Origin: Meiothermus sp.
GTDB lineage: Bacteria; Deinococcota; Deinococci; Deinococcales; Thermaceae
Reading direction: 5' to 3'
Length of the DNA stretch: 64,000 nt
Assembly: GCF_026004075.1 (NCBI RefSeq)
Contig: NZ_BPIK01000001.1
Location: 31,001-95,000, forward strand
The translations under genes were made by a program, and so were the position numbers. The notes beneath the pieces are model-generated. The model ran no database searches. It saw nothing but the letters and a program-made list of their open reading frames with translations, and was not told where the DNA came from. Every line of letters begins with the position of its first letter. Position 1 is the stretch's first letter. Below, in pieces: positions 27,280 through 37,628 of the stretch.

Positions 27280-27317
27280 GGCTCCATTTTAGTGGAAAGA
27301 GTCTTGAAGATTTCTTA

Positions 27318-27747
27318 TCAGCCGGTGGCTTCCTTTGAGCTCGAGGCCCGCGTGCTTGCCAAGCGGCTGTACCGCTACGATGCTGCCGCCGCCATCTCGC
27401 CGGTGGATCTGGCCCTGGGCTGGGGCCGCATGTCCGATACCGATGTGCTTCGCAAACTCAAAATCTGGCAGGCGGATCGCTTCTACTTCTATGCCTGGTT
27501 CCGCGAACCCCCCATCCCGCTGGGTGAAATTGTCGCAAGCAGCACCAACATGCACCTGATTCCCGGTAATCCCAACATCGAGCTGCGCTTGAAGCGGCTC
27601 AAACCCGGTCACCTGGTCTGGATTAAGGGGTATTTGGTTCATGTCACCGGCCCCAGGGGCTTTTCCTGGCGCACCTCCACCGTTCGCACCGACACCGGCA
27701 ACGGGGCCTGCGAGATTGTCTGGGTGGCCGACCTGAGGGTGCGGTAA
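27318..27747 (+). pseudogene. 3' fragment of the hypothetical protein gene cut by IS630
   Basis: About 143 residues encode the conserved C-terminal domain. Visible segments are PVASFELEARVL, ISPVDLALGWGRMSD, PPIPLGEIVASSTNMHLIP, GHLVWIKGYLVHV and DTGNGACEIVWVADL. It has no own start. Removing the element and one TA copy does not restore the upstream frame: the two halves are offset by one base. A second mutation or a misplaced boundary must be involved. Confidence 0.75.
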
Positions 27748-27787
27748 AACCACATCATACACCATTTTTGGCCTGTAGCGTATGTTA

Positions 27788-27816
27788 TTTACATAACCCA
27801 AGGTGGGTGTTATACT
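27788..27816 (+). promoter_or_regulatory. Leaderless promoter of uvrA
   Basis: TTTACA (27788-27793), a 17-base spacer, and TATACT (27811-27816) stand six bases before the uvrA ATG. Transcription should begin at or next to the start codon. No ribosome site is present. No LexA-like palindrome was noticed. Confidence 0.82.
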
Positions 27817-27822
27817 CCGCGG

Positions 27823-30762
27823 ATGGACAGGATTATCGTCCGCGGGGCCAAAGAGCACAACCTGAAGAACATTACCGTTGAACTGCCCCGGGGGCAGTTC
27901 ATCGTCATTACGGGGGTCTCGGGCTCGGGCAAGAGCACACTGGCCTTCGACACCATTTACGCCGAGGGGCAGCGGCGGTATGTGGAGTCCTTGTCGTCGT
28001 ATGCGCGGCAGTTTCTGGGGGTGATGGAAAAGCCCGACGTGGAAAGCATCGAGGGGCTTTCGCCGGCCATCTCCATCGACCAGAAAACCACCTCGCACAA
28101 CCCGCGCTCCACGGTGGGCACCGTGACCGAGGTGCACGACTACCTGCGCCTGCTGTTTGCCCGTGTGGGCACGGCCTACTGCCCGCACTGCGGGCGGCCC
28201 ATCGAGCGGCAGTCGGCCACGGAGATTACCGACCGGCTCTTCCGGCAGCCCGAGGGCACCAAGGCCATCCTGATGGCTCCGGTGGTGCGGGGGCGCAAAG
28301 GTGAGTACCGCAAGGAGTTCTTGCAACTCCAGAAAGAGGGTTATGCCCGCATTCGGGTAGACGGGGTGATCTACACCCTCGAGGAAGCCCTGGGCCTGAA
28401 GCTGGAAAAGTACGAGAAGCACGACATTGACCTGGTGGTAGACCGGGTGGTCTTGAAGCCGGAGGAGCGTGCGCGCATTGCCGAGTCGGTGGAGCTGGCG
28501 CTGTTGCGGGGCGAGGGGCTGATGCGGGTGCTCTACCCCGACAGCGGCGCCGAGGAGCTTTTCTCGGAGAAGTTCGCCTGCCCGGAGCACGGGAGTGTGC
28601 TCGAGGAGCTCGAGCCCCGCCTCTTCTCCTTCAACGCCCCCTACGGGGCCTGCCCGGACTGCTCGGGCCTGGGCTACAACCAGGTCTTCGACCCCGAGCT
28701 GATTGTGAACCCCGAGCTTTCGCTGGCCGAAGGGGCCATCATCCCCTGGAGCAAGGGCCGCGACAACGGCAAGGGCTACCTGTGGGATCGGCTGCGGGCC
28801 CTCTCGGAGCACCTGGGCTTCGACATGAAAACCCCTTTCAAGCAGCTCTCGCCGGAGGCCCAGCGGGCGGTGCTCTATGGCCTGCCCGAGCCCTTCGAGG
28901 TGGTCTTCCGGCGCAATGGGCGCGAGACCATGCGCTTTATGGTGAGCTACGAGGGGGTGATTCCCTGGCTGGAGAACCGCTACAACGAGACGGAGTCGGA
29001 AGGCTTGCGCGAGGCCCTGGAAGCCTACATGACCCTCAAGGCCTGCCCGGCCTGCGGGGGTACCCGCTACAAGCGCGAGGTGCTCTCGGTGCGGGTGGGG
29101 CGGTTTAACATCGCCGAGGTCTCCAACCTGCCGGTGCGCGAGGCCAAGCTGTTCTTCGAGGCGTTGGCCCAGAACCGGGTGGTGGAGGTGGGGGAAGCGC
29201 TCGAGGCCTACCGCATCCGCCTGGAGGGCCTGGCCGAGCCCGCCGAGTACCGCAACCTGAACGATTTCCAGATGCAGGTGGCCGCCCCCATCTGGCGCGA
29301 GATTCATAGCCGCCTGGGCTTTTTGGAGGATGTGGGCCTGGACTACCTGACCCTGGATCGCTCGGCCAACACCCTCTCGGGGGGCGAGGCCCAGCGCATC
29401 CGGCTGGCGACCCAGGTGGGTTCCGGCCTGACCGGGGTGCTGTACGTGCTGGACGAGCCTTCCATTGGCCTGCACCCCCGCGACAACCAGCGCCTGCTGG
29501 TAACCCTCAAGAAGCTGCGCGACCTGGGCAACACCCTGTTGGTGGTGGAGCACGACGAGGAGACCATGCGCGAGGCCGACTGGATTGTGGACATGGGGCC
29601 GGGGGCCGGGGTGCACGGGGGCGAGATGGTGGCCCAGGGCCGGCTCGAGGACATCCTGGCCCACCCAAAGAGCCTGACCGGGGCCTACCTGCGCGGCAGC
29701 AAGCACATTGCGGTTCCCAAGACCCGGCGCAAGGGCAACGGGAAGTGGCTGGTGGTCAAGGGGGCCCGCGAGCACAACCTGAAAGGGGTGAACCTGCGCA
29801 TCCCCCTGGGCAAGTTTGTGGCCATCACCGGTCCCTCGGGCTCGGGCAAGTCCACCCTTGTTCACGATATCCTCTACGCAGCGCTGGCCCGCGACCTGAT
29901 GCGGGCCAAGACCATTCCGGGGCGCTTCGAGGGCCTCGAGGGCCTCGAGCACCTCGACAAGGTGATCGAGATTGACCAGTCGCCCATCGGGCGCACCCCG
30001 CGCTCCAACCCGGCCACCTACACCGGCATCTTCGACGAGATCCGCGACCTCTTCTCCAAAACCCCCGAGGCCCGCAAGCGCGGCTACGAGGCCGGGCGCT
30101 TCAGTTTCAACGTCAAGGGCGGGCGCTGCGAGGCCTGCAGCGGCGACGGCACCAAGAAGATCGAGATGCTCTTTCTGCCCGACCTGTACGTGCAGTGCGA
30201 GGTCTGCAAGGGCAAGCGCTACAACAAGGAGACCCTCGAGGTCAAACTCCGGGGCAAAAACATCGCCGATGTGCTGGACATGACCGTGGAGGAGGCCCTG
30301 GGCTTCTTCGAGAACATCCCCACCATTGCCCGCAAACTGCAACTGATGGTGGATGTGGGCCTGGGCTACATGAAGCTGGGCCAGCCCTCGCCCACCCTCT
30401 CGGGCGGCGAGGCCCAGCGCATCAAGCTCTCCACCGAGCTGGGCCGCCGCTCCACCGGGCGCACCCTCTACATCCTGGACGAGCCCACCACCGGCCTGCA
30501 CTTCGAGGACACCGCCAAGCTGCTCAACGTGCTGCACCGCCTGGTGGATGGCGGCAATACCGTGGTGGTGATTGAGCACAACATGGACGTGGTCAAGACC
30601 GCCGACTGGGTGATTGACCTGGGGCCCGAGGGCGGCGCGCGGGGTGGCCAGATTGTGGCCGAAGGAACCCCCGAGGACGTGGCCCAGACCCAAAGCCCCA
30701 CCGGCACTTTCCTGGCCCGGATCCCCGAGATAGCACAGAAAGTGGGCGTGGCAGCCGATTAG
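27823..30762 (+). CDS. uvrA: Excinuclease ABC subunit A
   Basis: UvrA (979 residues) is the damage-recognition ATPase of nucleotide excision repair. There are two ABC modules: Walker [10 protein letters not shown] near residue 31 and GPSGSGKST near 665, each with an LSGGEAQRI(R/K)L signature and a DEP(S/T) Walker B. Zinc-binding pairs are visible at CPHCGRP, CPDCSG, CPACGG and CEACSG. The start is fixed by a leaderless promoter. The gene stands alone, convergent with gyrA. Confidence 0.97.
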   Translation: MDRIIVRGAKEHNLKNITVELPRGQFIVITGVSGSGKSTLAFDTIYAEGQRRYVESLSSYARQFLGVMEKPDVESIEGLSPAISIDQKTTSHNPRSTVGTVTEVHDYLRLLFARVGTAYCPHCGRPIERQSATEITDRLFRQPEGTKAILMAPVVRGRKGEYRKEFLQLQKEGYARIRVDGVIYTLEEALGLKLEKYEKHDIDLVVDRVVLKPEERARIAESVELALLRGEGLMRVLYPDSGAEELFSEKFACPEHGSVLEELEPRLFSFNAPYGACPDCSGLGYNQVFDPELIVNPELSLAEGAIIPWSKGRDNGKGYLWDRLRALSEHLGFDMKTPFKQLSPEAQRAVLYGLPEPFEVVFRRNGRETMRFMVSYEGVIPWLENRYNETESEGLREALEAYMTLKACPACGGTRYKREVLSVRVGRFNIAEVSNLPVREAKLFFEALAQNRVVEVGEALEAYRIRLEGLAEPAEYRNLNDFQMQVAAPIWREIHSRLGFLEDVGLDYLTLDRSANTLSGGEAQRIRLATQVGSGLTGVLYVLDEPSIGLHPRDNQRLLVTLKKLRDLGNTLLVVEHDEETMREADWIVDMGPGAGVHGGEMVAQGRLEDILAHPKSLTGAYLRGSKHIAVPKTRRKGNGKWLVVKGAREHNLKGVNLRIPLGKFVAITGPSGSGKSTLVHDILYAALARDLMRAKTIPGRFEGLEGLEHLDKVIEIDQSPIGRTPRSNPATYTGIFDEIRDLFSKTPEARKRGYEAGRFSFNVKGGRCEACSGDGTKKIEMLFLPDLYVQCEVCKGKRYNKETLEVKLRGKNIADVLDMTVEEALGFFENIPTIARKLQLMVDVGLGYMKLGQPSPTLSGGEAQRIKLSTELGRRSTGRTLYILDEPTTGLHFEDTAKLLNVLHRLVDGGNTVVVIEHNMDVVKTADWVIDLGPEGGARGGQIVAEGTPEDVAQTQSPTGTFLARIPEIAQKVGVAAD

Positions 30763-30862
30763 ATAGAGAGAGGCAAGGTATACCCCTTGCTGTGCTCCAC
30801 GAAGGAAGCGCCCCTTTCCAGGAAACAGCGCTACCCTTTGCTACACAGATAGCTTCGGTCAA

Positions 30863-30894
30863 GCTAGCCCGCCATCGAACAGTAGCGGGCTAGC
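30863..30894. terminator. Hairpin between convergent uvrA and gyrA
   Basis: GCTAGCCCGC and GCGGGCTAGC form a perfect 10-bp stem around a 12-base loop. A smaller hairpin (GCAAGG/CCTTGC) lies nearer uvrA at about 30772. Neither has a strong T-tract, so the terminating role is inferred from position. Confidence 0.55.
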
Positions 30895-30916
30895 CGAAAT
30901 TTGACACGCAATGGTG

Positions 30917-33337
30917 CTAGTCCTGTGGCGCAATCACGAAAGCCGAGGCAATCTCGTCCTTATCGCTCAGGTTCATTACCTTGACCCCACCGGTAGCCCG
31001 CCCGTACTGAGCGATGCTGGCTACACTGGTGCGAATGGCATTGCCCCGGCGGGAAAGCACCAGCAGGTCTTCGTTGCCCTGCACGCGCATAAGGGCCGCC
31101 AGCTGGCCCACTTTTTCGTTGGTGTTGAAGGTGATCACCCCTACGCCGCCCCGGCCCTGCAAGGGGTATTCGGAAACCGGGGTGCGCTTGCCGTAGCCGT
31201 GCGTACCTACTGCCAGCACCTCGGATTCCTCGCCTTTGGGTAGAACCACCAGCGAAACCACCTCGTCGTCGCGGCCCTCCTTGAAGCGAATTCCGGTGAC
31301 GCCCTGGCTGGCCCGCCCGGTGGCCCGCACATCTGAAAGCTCGAAGCGAATGGCCTGGCCGCTGCGGGTTGCCAGCATCACTTGGTCGCCCTCCTGGGCA
31401 ATCGCGACCCCGATTAGAGCGTCGTTTTCTACCAGATTGATGGCAATCAGACCGGCGCTGCTCAGGTTCTGGTACTCCTTAATCTCGGTTTTCTTGATAA
31501 GGCCGTTTTTGGTCGCAAACACGAAGTAGCCTTCCTGGGTCAGGTCGCGTACGTTCAGCAGGGCGGCAACTTCTTCGCCCTCTTGCAGGGGCAGCAGGCT
31601 CACGATGTGGGTGCCTCGAGCCTGCCGGCTGGCCTCGGGCAGCTCGTGGACTTTCTCGCCATAGACCCGACCCCGGTTGGTGAAGATCAGCAGGGTGTCG
31701 TGCATCGAGGCCACAAACACCGAGATGGCCTCGTCTTCCTCCTTGGTTTTGCCAGCCTGGGCCCCGGTGCCGCCGCGGCCCTGGGCCCGGTAGGCCTCGA
31801 GCGGGGTGCGCTTGATGAAACCCTGGCTGGTGAGGGTGATGACCATGGGCTCATCCTCAATCAAGTCTTCCAGGCTGAAGCCCTCCTCGAACTCGGTAAT
31901 CTGAGTGCGCCGCTGGTCGCCGTATTTGTCCTTTATGGCCAGCAATTCGTCCCTAACCACCCGCCAAAGCCGTTTTTCGTCGCCCAGGATGGCCTCGAGG
32001 CGGCCAATTTCTTCCATCAGCTCGCGGTACTCGGCCTGGAGTTTGTCGCGCTCGAGGCCCACCAAACGCTGCAAGCGCATATCCAGGATGGCCTGGGCCT
32101 GAATCTCAGTCAGGCTAAAGCGGCTCATCAGGCCGACGCGGGCTTCGGCGGCGTCCTGCGAGCCCCGGATCAGGGCGATTACCTCGTCGATGTGATCCAG
32201 AGCGATCAGGAGCCCCTCCAACACATGGGCTCGCTCCTTGGCCTTGCGCAGCTCGTACTCGGTGCGCTTGCGCACCACCAGGCCCCGGTGGTCGAGGTAG
32301 TGGCGCATCATCTCCAGCAGGGTGAGCACCCTGGGCTCGCCCTTTACGATCGCTAGCAGGTTCACGGTGAAGCTGGTCTGCAAGCGGGTGTGTTTGTAGA
32401 GCTTGTTGAGCACTACCTGGGGGTTGGCTCCGCGCTTGAGCTCTACCGCGATGCGCATACCCTGGCGATCCGACTCGTCGCGCAAGGCAGCAATTTCCTC
32501 GATTACCTTATTGCGCACCAGCGAGGCGATCTGGGCGATGAGATCGGCTTTGTTGACCTGGTAGGGAATTTCGGTGAAGACCAGCATGGCCCGGCCGTTT
32601 TTGTCCTCGTTGCGCGCCCGGGCCCGCACCTTCAGGCTACCGCGCCCGGTGGCATAGGCCTCTTTGATACCCCGGCGCGATAGCTTGGCGCCGGTAGGAA
32701 AATCGGGGCCGGGCAGCACCTTCATGACCTCCTCGAGGGTGATCTCGGGGTTGTCAATCATCTGCACCAGGGCGTCCACCACCTCGCCCAGGTTGTGGGG
32801 TGGGAGGCTGGTAGCCATACCCACGGCAATCCCCGCCGAGCCGTTGACCAGCAGGTTGGGCAGGGCGGCGGGAAGCACCTCGGGCTGTTCCTGGGTGCCG
32901 TCGTAGTTGGGTGCGAAAGGTACGGTTTCTTTATCGAGGTCTTGCAGCAGCTCGAGGCCGATATTGGAGAGCCGGGCCTCGGTATAGCGCTGGGCTGCTG
33001 GGGGGTCGCCATCCACCGAGCCAAAGTTGCCCTGCCCATCAATCAGGGGGTAACGCAGGTTCCAGGGCTGGGCCAGGCGCACCAGGGTGTCGTAGATGGC
33101 AGCGTCGCCGTGGGGGTGAAACTTACCCATCACCTCACCCACAATCTTGGCGCATTTGACATGTTTGCGGCTGGGCAGTACGCCGTCCTGGTAGGCCCCG
33201 TAGAGGATGCGCCGCTGTACCGGCTTGAGGCCGTCGCGTACATCGGGCAGGGCCCGGTCGACGATGACCGACATTGCGTAGTTGATAAAGCTTTGTTTGA
33301 CTTCGTCGGTGATTTCAACGGGTAAGACCTGGGACAT
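30917..33337 (-). CDS. gyrA: DNA gyrase subunit A
   Basis: GyrA (806 residues) is the breakage-reunion subunit that introduces negative supercoils. The N-terminus is [22 protein letters not shown]; the catalytic Tyr lies in QRYTEARLS near residue 122. The quinolone-determining region reads [11 protein letters not shown], so Ala occupies the site of the usual Ser83 (E. coli numbering). The GyrA box appears as AQGRGGTG near residue 525, followed by the six-bladed C-terminal domain. The start has AGGAGA six bases upstream, and a terminator-like hairpin lies in the leader. gyrB is not in the window. Confidence 0.97.
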   Translation of the reverse strand: MSQVLPVEITDEVKQSFINYAMSVIVDRALPDVRDGLKPVQRRILYGAYQDGVLPSRKHVKCAKIVGEVMGKFHPHGDAAIYDTLVRLAQPWNLRYPLIDGQGNFGSVDGDPPAAQRYTEARLSNIGLELLQDLDKETVPFAPNYDGTQEQPEVLPAALPNLLVNGSAGIAVGMATSLPPHNLGEVVDALVQMIDNPEITLEEVMKVLPGPDFPTGAKLSRRGIKEAYATGRGSLKVRARARNEDKNGRAMLVFTEIPYQVNKADLIAQIASLVRNKVIEEIAALRDESDRQGMRIAVELKRGANPQVVLNKLYKHTRLQTSFTVNLLAIVKGEPRVLTLLEMMRHYLDHRGLVVRKRTEYELRKAKERAHVLEGLLIALDHIDEVIALIRGSQDAAEARVGLMSRFSLTEIQAQAILDMRLQRLVGLERDKLQAEYRELMEEIGRLEAILGDEKRLWRVVRDELLAIKDKYGDQRRTQITEFEEGFSLEDLIEDEPMVITLTSQGFIKRTPLEAYRAQGRGGTGAQAGKTKEEDEAISVFVASMHDTLLIFTNRGRVYGEKVHELPEASRQARGTHIVSLLPLQEGEEVAALLNVRDLTQEGYFVFATKNGLIKKTEIKEYQNLSSAGLIAINLVENDALIGVAIAQEGDQVMLATRSGQAIRFELSDVRATGRASQGVTGIRFKEGRDDEVVSLVVLPKGEESEVLAVGTHGYGKRTPVSEYPLQGRGGVGVITFNTNEKVGQLAALMRVQGNEDLLVLSRRGNAIRTSVASIAQYGRATGGVKVMNLSDKDEIASAFVIAPQD

Positions 33338-33360
33338 TCAATATCTCCTGTGTAAGACAC

Positions 33361-33384
33361 AAAAAAAGCGCATATAGGCGCTTT
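33361..33384 (-). terminator. Terminator-like hairpin in the gyrA leader (possible attenuator)
   Basis: On the minus strand AAAGCGC pairs with GCGCTTT around CTATAT, and T continues to a run of seven. It starts about 15 bases after a TATAAT (33404-33399 on this strand) and ends 24 bases before the gyrA start. It therefore falls inside the predicted 5' leader. Confidence 0.7.
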
Positions 33385-33398
33385 ATATCCAGCACCTC

Positions 33399-33404
33399 AT
33401 TATA
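33399..33404 (-). promoter_or_regulatory. gyrA -10 element
   Basis: A perfect TATAAT on the minus strand, about 62 bases before the gyrA start. No good -35 hexamer sits 16-18 bases upstream, so the promoter may be weak or activator-dependent. Confidence 0.5.
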
Positions 33405-33471
33405 CTCCAATCGGCACTATTATGGAAAAAACATAAATCCCGCGTGCGCGGAGCGTGTACACGAATGCCCG

Positions 33472-33499
33472 TTGCGCGTGGCGGCCACTGCCATATACT
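33472..33499 (+). promoter_or_regulatory. Possible glpK promoter
   Basis: TTGCGC (33472-33477) and TATACT (33494-33499) are 16 bases apart. The implied leader is about 130 bases, and I see no riboswitch-like structure in it. A second -10-like TACAAT lies at 33579-33584 without a matching -35. Confidence 0.4.
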
Positions 33500-33635
33500 C
33501 AACCCGGGCGTAGCACTCGCGAATGCCTGGGACGGCTTTTTAGTCCACGGGCCGGAAGCGGAAGGTACTCGAGCGAAGTACAATTCGGCGCGAGCTTGCA
33601 GCCTGCCCCTTTGTAGCCAGCTTTAGGAGGAATCC

Positions 33636-35126
33636 ATGCCCTACATTCTTGCTCTCGACCAGGGAACCACCAGCAGCCGGGCGATTGTTTTCGACCTGGA
33701 AGGCCGGCCCAAGGCTATGGCCCAGCAGGAGTTCATGCAGCACTTTCCCCAGCCGGGCTGGGTCGAGCACGACCCTCTAGAAATCTGGCAGACCCAGCTC
33801 CAGGTAGCCCAGGAGGCCATCCAGCGGGCGGCCATTCAGCCCAGCGAGATTGTGGCCCTGGGGATCACCAACCAGCGCGAGACTACCGTGCTGTGGGAGC
33901 GGGCCACCGGCAAGCCGGTGCACCGGGCCATCGTCTGGCAGGATCGCCGTACCGCCCCCATCTGCGATGAGCTGCGCAAGGGGGGCTACGAGGGTCTGTT
34001 CCGCCAGAAAACCGGGCTGGTGCTGGATGCCTATTTCTCGGGCACCAAGGTGAAGTGGCTGCTGGAGAACGTACCGGGGCTGCGGGAGCGGGCCGGGAAG
34101 GGCGAGCTGTGCTTTGGCACCATAGATAGCTGGCTCATTTACAACCTGACCGGGGGCCGGGTACACGCCACCGACGTCTCCAATGCCTCGCGCACCCTGC
34201 TCTTTAACCTGCACACCCTGCGCTGGGACGAACACCTGCTGGGCATCCTGGGTATTCCCAAGGCCCTGCTGCCGGAGGTGCGCCCCTCGGCGGGGCTATT
34301 CGGCGAGACCCTCCCCGAGCTGTTTGGGGCCCCCATCCCGATTGCCGGGGTGGCGGGCGACCAGCAAGCAGCCCTGTTCGGACAGGCCTGCTTTACCCCC
34401 GGTATGGCCAAAAACACCTACGGCACGGGCTGCTTCTTGTTGATGCACACCGGGCAGGAGCAGGTGACCTCGCAGAACGGCCTCTTGACCACACTGGCCT
34501 GGCAGCTGGAAGGCCGGCCGCCCGAGTACGCCCTCGAGGGCTCGGTGTTTGTGGCAGGGGCGGTGGTGCAGTGGCTGCGGGACGGCCTGGGTATTATTCA
34601 AAACTCGAGCGAGGTCGAAAGCCTGGCCCGTCAGGTGAGCAGTACCGACGGGGTCTACCTGGTTCCGGCGTTTGTGGGACTGGGCGCGCCCTACTGGGAT
34701 GCCTACGCCCGGGGAACCATTGTGGGTCTGACCCGCGGCTCCAGCAAAGCCCACCTGGCCCGGGCCGCCCTGGAATCCATCGCCTACCAAAGCCGGGATG
34801 TGCTCGAGGCCATGGAGGCCGACTCCAGGCTCAAGCTCTCCGAGCTACGGGTGGACGGGGGCGCCACCGTCAACGATCTTTTGATGCAATTCCAGGCGGA
34901 CATCCTGGGTACCCCGGTGGTGCGGCCCCAGGTGACCGAGACCACCGCCCTGGGGGCCGCCTACCTGGCCGGGGTGGGGGTGGGGATGCTCACCCAGGAG
35001 CAGATTGCCCGGCGCTGGGCGGTGCAGAAGCGTTTTGAGCCGGCGATGTTGCAGGAGGAACGGGCGCGGCTCTTTGGTGGCTGGAAGAAGGCGGTGGAGC
35101 GGGCCAAAAACTGGGTGGATGCCTAG
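33636..35126 (+). CDS. glpK: Glycerol kinase
   Basis: GlpK (496 residues) phosphorylates glycerol to glycerol 3-phosphate. Sugar-kinase-fold motifs are [15 protein letters not shown] at the N-terminus, the substrate residues in [10 protein letters not shown] and [23 protein letters not shown] and [12 protein letters not shown] in the middle, and [17 protein letters not shown] near the C-terminus. The start follows AGGAGG. No glpF or glpD is adjacent. The gene is followed by a small coiled-coil gene 53 bases downstream. Confidence 0.97.
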   Translation: MPYILALDQGTTSSRAIVFDLEGRPKAMAQQEFMQHFPQPGWVEHDPLEIWQTQLQVAQEAIQRAAIQPSEIVALGITNQRETTVLWERATGKPVHRAIVWQDRRTAPICDELRKGGYEGLFRQKTGLVLDAYFSGTKVKWLLENVPGLRERAGKGELCFGTIDSWLIYNLTGGRVHATDVSNASRTLLFNLHTLRWDEHLLGILGIPKALLPEVRPSAGLFGETLPELFGAPIPIAGVAGDQQAALFGQACFTPGMAKNTYGTGCFLLMHTGQEQVTSQNGLLTTLAWQLEGRPPEYALEGSVFVAGAVVQWLRDGLGIIQNSSEVESLARQVSSTDGVYLVPAFVGLGAPYWDAYARGTIVGLTRGSSKAHLARAALESIAYQSRDVLEAMEADSRLKLSELRVDGGATVNDLLMQFQADILGTPVVRPQVTETTALGAAYLAGVGVGMLTQEQIARRWAVQKRFEPAMLQEERARLFGGWKKAVERAKNWVDA

Positions 35127-35179
35127 CTTTCATACCTGCGTAACACCGGGGTGCTACCATTGGAAATGGAGGGTAAAGC

Positions 35180-35518
35180 ATGGATTTAAAAGAACTTGCC
35201 AACAAAGCCCGCGAGGCTGCCGAGAATGCGCTCAAACAGGCCGAGGCCAAATTCAACGAGGCCAAGGCCAACCTCGACAAGGACGGCGACGGCGTACCGG
35301 ATCAGCTCGAGGGCGTGATGAACCAGGCCAAGCAGGCTGCCGAGCAGGCCAAAGCCAAGTTCGAGGAGCTCAAGTCCAGCCTTGACAAAGACGGCGATGG
35401 TGTTCCCGACCAACTAAAACACCTGAGCGAGCAGGCCAAGCAGGCGGCGGAGCAAGCCAAAGCCAAAGCTGAGGAGCTGGCCAAGGCCGCACAGGATCGC
35501 TTGGGTAAGAAAAGCTAG
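35180..35518 (+). CDS. Small repeat protein with DKDGDGVPDQL calcium-type motifs
   Basis: A 112-residue, highly charged protein rich in Ala, Lys, Glu and Gln. Two near-identical units each contain an Ala/Lys helical stretch (QAKQAAEQAKAK) and the loop LDKDGDGVPDQL, at about residues 33-44 and 67-78. The DxDGDGxxD spacing resembles EF-hand or thrombospondin type 3 calcium loops. There is no signal peptide. GGAGGG precedes the ATG by six bases, and a good terminator follows, so it is a monocistronic gene. Function unknown; calcium binding is inferred. Confidence 0.8.
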   Translation: MDLKELANKAREAAENALKQAEAKFNEAKANLDKDGDGVPDQLEGVMNQAKQAAEQAKAKFEELKSSLDKDGDGVPDQLKHLSEQAKQAAEQAKAKAEELAKAAQDRLGKKS

Positions 35519-35531
35519 CCAGGCTTTGAAG

Positions 35532-35560
35532 ACCAGGGGTCGTACGGCCCCTGGTGTTTT
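35532..35560 (+). terminator. Terminator of the small repeat-protein gene
   Basis: ACCAGGGG and CCCCTGGT form an 8-bp stem with an 8-base loop, followed by GTTTT. It lies 13 bases after the stop and just touches the end of the convergent DUF4388 gene. Confidence 0.85.
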
Positions 35561-36317
35561 ATAAGGATGGCCAGACCAGCACCTCCTGCCCAACCCGCAG
35601 GTTGTGAAAAAACAGCGCGTCGGAGGAGAGCAGTAGCTGCGATCCGGCGTTGCTCATTGCTGCGACAGGTATTTGTAGAGTCCGATCTTCTGCACGCACT
35701 TCAATTTGTGTGAAGGGGCCAAAGTGGCTGCGCCAGGCCCGTAGAAGCTGGGTATCGATGCGGGCCTCTGGAGCGCCCTCGAGCCGGGCGACCACCAGGC
35801 GTACTGTGTGGGGGGTGCGGGGGGTAATTCGAACCAAGCCCAGCCGGGCCAGGCGGCTTACGTTAAGGTTCACCACTTCGCTAGTAAGCCCGCTGGCGGC
35901 GGCTAGATCGAAGAGGCTAATGGGACTACCCATATGCTGCAGCAACACAAACTCATCGGGCGAGAGGGTGAGATGGGTGGTGCGGCTGGCATCGGTAAGC
36001 TGCACTAGGTCGAAGGGGCTCAGGTCGAGCCGCGTATCCAGAAAGCGAATGGCCTCGAGCAGGTAGTTGTCGAGCGTACCCTGCAAGCTGGACTGTGTGG
36101 CACGCTCCCCGACCAAAAAACGGAACTTTCCCTCTTTGAGGGCCAAAATTTGAAACAAACCATCTTTGCCTGTCTGGCCTTTGTATTGCGCATGCACTGG
36201 CTGGCCTTGCTCGATGTAGACATCTCCACCCGGCACTTTGAATACGCCGGTTTGCCTGGCCTGCGAAAGAAGCTGTAAGAGTTCGATGGGCCCCAGAAGC
36301 TCGAATGTGCCATCCAT
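35559..36317 (-). CDS. DUF4388 domain protein, paralogue 2
   Basis: A 252-residue protein with the same architecture as the one at 1036-1821. The N-terminal DUF4388 domain (DGTFELLGPIELLQLLSQAR, then VYIEQGQPVHAQ) is followed by a winged-helix-like middle (LFDLAAASGLTSEVVNLNVSRLARLGLV) and a C-terminal segment ending VLVWPSL. The middle part resembles a DNA-binding or protein-interaction helical domain. It stands alone between the terminator at 35532 and deoB. Function unknown. Confidence 0.75.
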   Translation of the reverse strand: MDGTFELLGPIELLQLLSQARQTGVFKVPGGDVYIEQGQPVHAQYKGQTGKDGLFQILALKEGKFRFLVGERATQSSLQGTLDNYLLEAIRFLDTRLDLSPFDLVQLTDASRTTHLTLSPDEFVLLQHMGSPISLFDLAAASGLTSEVVNLNVSRLARLGLVRITPRTPHTVRLVVARLEGAPEARIDTQLLRAWRSHFGPFTQIEVRAEDRTLQIPVAAMSNAGSQLLLSSDALFFHNLRVGQEVLVWPSL

Positions 36318-36445
36318 ATGGGTTGCCTTGTATCCCTAAGCTGCGCCGCCCTTCAGCACCGCCTGCATCCAAGCAGAGCGGCGGCTTGCACGGCCTATAC
36401 GCATAGGCAAAAGCATAAGACCATTATGGCGAAAGTAAGGCGTTT

Positions 36446-36473
36446 TTGACCAAGCCGCTGCCTCCGGTATGCT
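36446..36473 (+). promoter_or_regulatory. Leaderless promoter of deoB
   Basis: TTGACC (36446-36451), a 16-base spacer, and TATGCT (36468-36473) stand six bases before the ATG at 36480. No ribosome site is present. Confidence 0.75.
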
Positions 36474-36479
36474 TTGGGT

Positions 36480-37628
36480 ATGAAGATTACCACCATCGTG
36501 CTGGACTCGGTGGGCCTGGGCTATCTGCCCGACGCCGCGCAGTTCGGCGATGAAGGGGCCGACACCCTCGACCACACCGTGCTCAAAACTGGGATAGAAC
36601 TGCCCCATCTGGCCGCGCTGGGGCTGGGCCACGTACCGGGGGTACACACCCTGCCCAGGGTAGCCACCCCACAGGGGGCCTTTGGCCGGATGCTGGAGGT
36701 CAACCCCGGCAAAGATACCTCTACGGGCCACTGGGAGTTTGTGGGGATTCAGCTCGAGCACCCCTTTCAGGTTTTTCCACAGGGTTATCCACAGGATTTT
36801 CTGGCCGAATACTGCCGCCGCATTGGCGTGGAAGGGTATCTGCTCAACCAGCCCTACTCGGGCACCGAGGCCATCCGCGACTACGGCGACGAGCACCTGC
36901 GCACCGGCTTTCCCATCGTGTACACCTCGGCCGACTCGGTCTTTCAGGTGGCGGCCCACATCGGCAAAGTTCCCCTCGAGACCCTCTACCACTGGTGCAG
37001 GGTTGCGCGGGAGATGCTGGTGGGGCCGCTGGCCTGTGCCCGGGTGATCGCCCGCCCATTCGAGGGCGAGCCCGGCCAGTACTACCGGCGCGAGGATCTG
37101 CGCAAAGACTTTGCGCTCGAGCCCCCCCACAACGTGCTGGACGAGATAAAAGCCGCAGGGCTGGAGGTGGTGGGGGTGGGCAAGATTCCCGATATCTACG
37201 CCCACCGGGGTTTTACCCGCGAGGTCAAGTCGGGCAGCAACCTCGAGGGCCTCGAGCGTACCCTGGAACTCATGCGCCAGGGCTTCTCCGGCCTTATCTT
37301 CACCAACCTGGTCGACTTCGACGCCAAGTACGGTCACCGGCGGAACCCCCAAGGCTACGCCCAGGCGCTCGTAGAATTCGATACCCGGTTGCCCGAGTTG
37401 CTGGCCGCCCTCGGCCCGGACGACCACCTCTTTATCGTCTCCGACCACGGCAACGACCCCACCTACCGCGGCACCGACCATACCCGCGAGTATGGGATGC
37501 TGCTGGTGGTGGGGCCGGGGATGGCCGGGCGGGACCTGGGCACTCGCGCGACCTTTGCCGACCTGGCGGCGAGCTGGGCCCAGGCTTTCGGTCTGAGCTG
37601 GGCGGGGCCCGGAACCAGCGTGTTCTAA
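36480..37628 (+). CDS. deoB: Phosphopentomutase
   Basis: DeoB (382 residues) converts (deoxy)ribose 1-phosphate to the 5-phosphate in nucleoside salvage. Alkaline-phosphatase-fold signatures are [14 protein letters not shown] with the first metal Asp, [10 protein letters not shown] with the phosphorylated Thr, [13 protein letters not shown], and the C-terminal metal cluster [18 protein letters not shown]. The ATG at 36480 is chosen over a slightly longer TTG frame because it fits the leaderless promoter. Its stop overlaps the convergent nadV stop. Confidence 0.96.
   Translation: MKITTIVLDSVGLGYLPDAAQFGDEGADTLDHTVLKTGIELPHLAALGLGHVPGVHTLPRVATPQGAFGRMLEVNPGKDTSTGHWEFVGIQLEHPFQVFPQGYPQDFLAEYCRRIGVEGYLLNQPYSGTEAIRDYGDEHLRTGFPIVYTSADSVFQVAAHIGKVPLETLYHWCRVAREMLVGPLACARVIARPFEGEPGQYYRREDLRKDFALEPPHNVLDEIKAAGLEVVGVGKIPDIYAHRGFTREVKSGSNLEGLERTLELMRQGFSGLIFTNLVDFDAKYGHRRNPQGYAQALVEFDTRLPELLAALGPDDHLFIVSDHGNDPTYRGTDHTREYGMLLVVGPGMAGRDLGTRATFADLAASWAQAFGLSWAGPGTSVF

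Larger units (their letters stand above)
26184..27315. mobile_element. IS630-family insertion sequence (1132 bp)
   Basis: Imperfect terminal inverted repeats match at 22 of 30 positions: the left end starts TGAAATCC at 26184 and the right end reads AGAAATCT inward from 27315. TA flanks both sides (26182-26183 and 27316-27317), the target duplication of this family. It carries two overlapping minus-strand transposase frames linked by an A7 tract. I see no CTCGAG site inside, unlike the host genes, which supports recent arrival from another source. It interrupts a hypothetical gene downstream of dnaB. Confidence 0.9.

Noticed and set aside
27289..30693. A 1134-codon open frame antisense to uvrA
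   Set aside because: uvrA is fully conserved on the other strand. The antisense frame has shadow-type composition (His, Gly, Leu-rich) with no domain, as expected when GC-rich codons leave few stops.
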